Shown: positions 5,553-6,258 of the stretch, one piece after another
How the letters are laid out: every line of letters begins with the position of its first letter
How positions within the stretch are numbered: the stretch's first letter is position 1
Made by a program: the position numbers and the translations under genes
Assembly (NCBI GenBank): GCA_029882725.1
Contig: JAOUKG010000175.1
Location: 1-6,258, forward strand
DNA length: 6,258 nucleotides
Direction: 5' to 3'
Source of the DNA: Cyclobacteriaceae bacterium
GTDB taxonomy: Bacteria > Bacteroidota > Bacteroidia > Cytophagales > Cyclobacteriaceae
The notes under the pieces: generated by a model
Told to the model about the DNA's origin: nothing
Seen by the model: the letters and a program-made list of their open reading frames with translations, nothing else
The model's database searches: none

Positions 5553-6258
5553 CTAATTAATTAATTGATTTGCTTCGTATATAATTTTTCCAATTTGCAA
5601 TTCCCTCATTTCCATTTGGATCAAAGCCAAATCCATCCTGGTTTTCTCATCGAGGTATTGAGTTGAAGAAATAAGCCCCTCTTCAAATTGTTGTAATGAA
5701 AGATCAGTTATTTTCTGCTGCAAATTCACTGTTTGCTGGTCCAAAACCATCAGTTCCTGCAATTCCTCGTATTGCTGTGATTTCATAACATACTCTCTGT
5801 CGTTCTTATCATTTAGAAAGTCTCGCCGATGGTCCAATTGCTCCCGATACACCTGATTTATCCTTAGACTGGATGTTGTTTTATTAAAATCCCAGATGGT
5901 CCAGTTCAAACGAATTCCACCCAAATAATAGCCCGATAAATCTGTGTTGAAAAAGTTCAAAGGATGAGGTTGCCCTACCCCTGCCTGAAGGAATAATCCA
6001 ACTACCGGAGATCGTGATGAGGCAAGTAAATCGTGCTGCAAATCCAACTTGGTTTGCTGCAAACCCAATAGCTGCACCTCATTTGTTTCCCAGGAAGAGG
6101 GTTTATCGGGCCAGACATTTTTAGGCTCCTGAAGCTTTGCTCCTGTAATATCCAAACCTGTTATCCCTTCCATCTGTACAGACAACTGCTTCACCCTGGA
6201 TCTTGACTCAGAAATGGTTCGCTTCTGCTGAAGCAGCAAAAGGTCAAATTTATAAAGA
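5553..6258 (-). CDS. TolC-family outer-membrane efflux channel, 5' end cut by window edge
   Basis: The frame is open from the right edge to TAG at 5553-5555, giving 234 visible residues, roughly the C-terminal half of a ~420-450-residue protein. A TTG at 6239 is just an internal Leu codon; the preceding codons read LYKFDL in frame. Visible landmarks, counted from the edge, are: helical coiled-coil sequence (QQKRTISESRSRVKQLSVQ), the repeat start NEVQLLGLQQTKLDLQ (about 59-74), the strand SSRSPVVGLFLQAGVG (80-95), the second barrel strand GGIRLNWTIWDF (113-124), then two long helices with the conserved FEEGLISSTQYLDEKTRMDLA (about 191-211). TolC proteins form trimers with an outer-membrane barrel and a periplasmic tunnel; this one should receive substrate from the adaptor encoded 15 bases downstream. 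In related operons a TetR-type regulator gene often precedes this position, but it would lie outside the window. The signal peptide and N-terminal half cannot be judged. Confidence 0.92.
   Translation of the reverse strand, partial: LYKFDLLLLQQKRTISESRSRVKQLSVQMEGITGLDITGAKLQEPKNVWPDKPSSWETNEVQLLGLQQTKLDLQHDLLASSRSPVVGLFLQAGVGQPHPLNFFNTDLSGYYLGGIRLNWTIWDFNKTTSSLRINQVYREQLDHRRDFLNDKNDREYVMKSQQYEELQELMVLDQQTVNLQQKITDLSLQQFEEGLISSTQYLDEKTRMDLALIQMEMRELQIGKIIYEANQLIN

Noticed and set aside
5554..5567. TAATTAATTAATTG mini-repeat at the channel gene end
   Set aside because: It encodes the C-terminal Leu-Ile-Asn and stop and is low-complexity AT sequence, with no sign of function as a repeat.
6237..6239. 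TTG as the start of the TolC-family gene
   Set aside because: The frame continues in sense to the window edge with family-like sequence, and the N-terminal half of the protein is missing, so this is an internal Leu codon.

Overview
The window looks like Bacteroidota DNA. It is AT-rich, the gene starts lack convincing Shine-Dalgarno sequences (one exception), intergenic DNA is very AT-rich, and the proteins match Bacteroidota-style efflux and DUF families. I cannot fix the class or genus. All well-supported genes lie on the minus strand.

From right to left in the direction of transcription, positions 6258 to 773 hold one compact export operon. It contains the 3' part of a TolC-type outer-membrane channel gene (cut by the right edge), a HlyD-type lipoprotein adaptor, two ABC ATPases and two ABC-2 type permeases. 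The order and sequence features match the E. coli ybhG-ybhF-ybhS-ybhR type of exporter. Here the double ATPase YbhF is split into two genes, and a dedicated outer-membrane channel is encoded with the pump. Three junctions are 4-base ATGA overlaps, one is a 14-base overlap, and the channel-adaptor gap is 15 bases. The expected machine is a tripartite pump: two different permeases and two different ATPases in the inner membrane, the adaptor in the periplasm and the channel in the outer membrane. The substrate cannot be read from sequence; hydrophobic drugs or toxic small molecules are the usual guess. The two ATPases carry complementary losses of catalytic motifs that all map to one of the two predicted ATP sites, so the pump is probably asymmetric.

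Positions 539-772 are non-coding or remnant DNA. This stretch holds two perfect AT-rich inverted repeats and a plus-strand start codon followed by a convincing signal peptide. That reading frame runs into the end of the last permease gene and stops, which suggests a decapitated secreted-protein gene at an old rearrangement junction.

Positions 1-538 hold a small two-gene unit encoding a DUF4160 protein and a DUF2442 protein (the latter cut by the left edge), overlapping by 17 bases. This pairing recurs in bacteria and has a toxin-antitoxin-like layout, but no function is shown by the sequence. An inverted repeat directly abuts its first start codon.

I see no RNA gene, CRISPR array, intact mobile element or clear intrinsic terminator.
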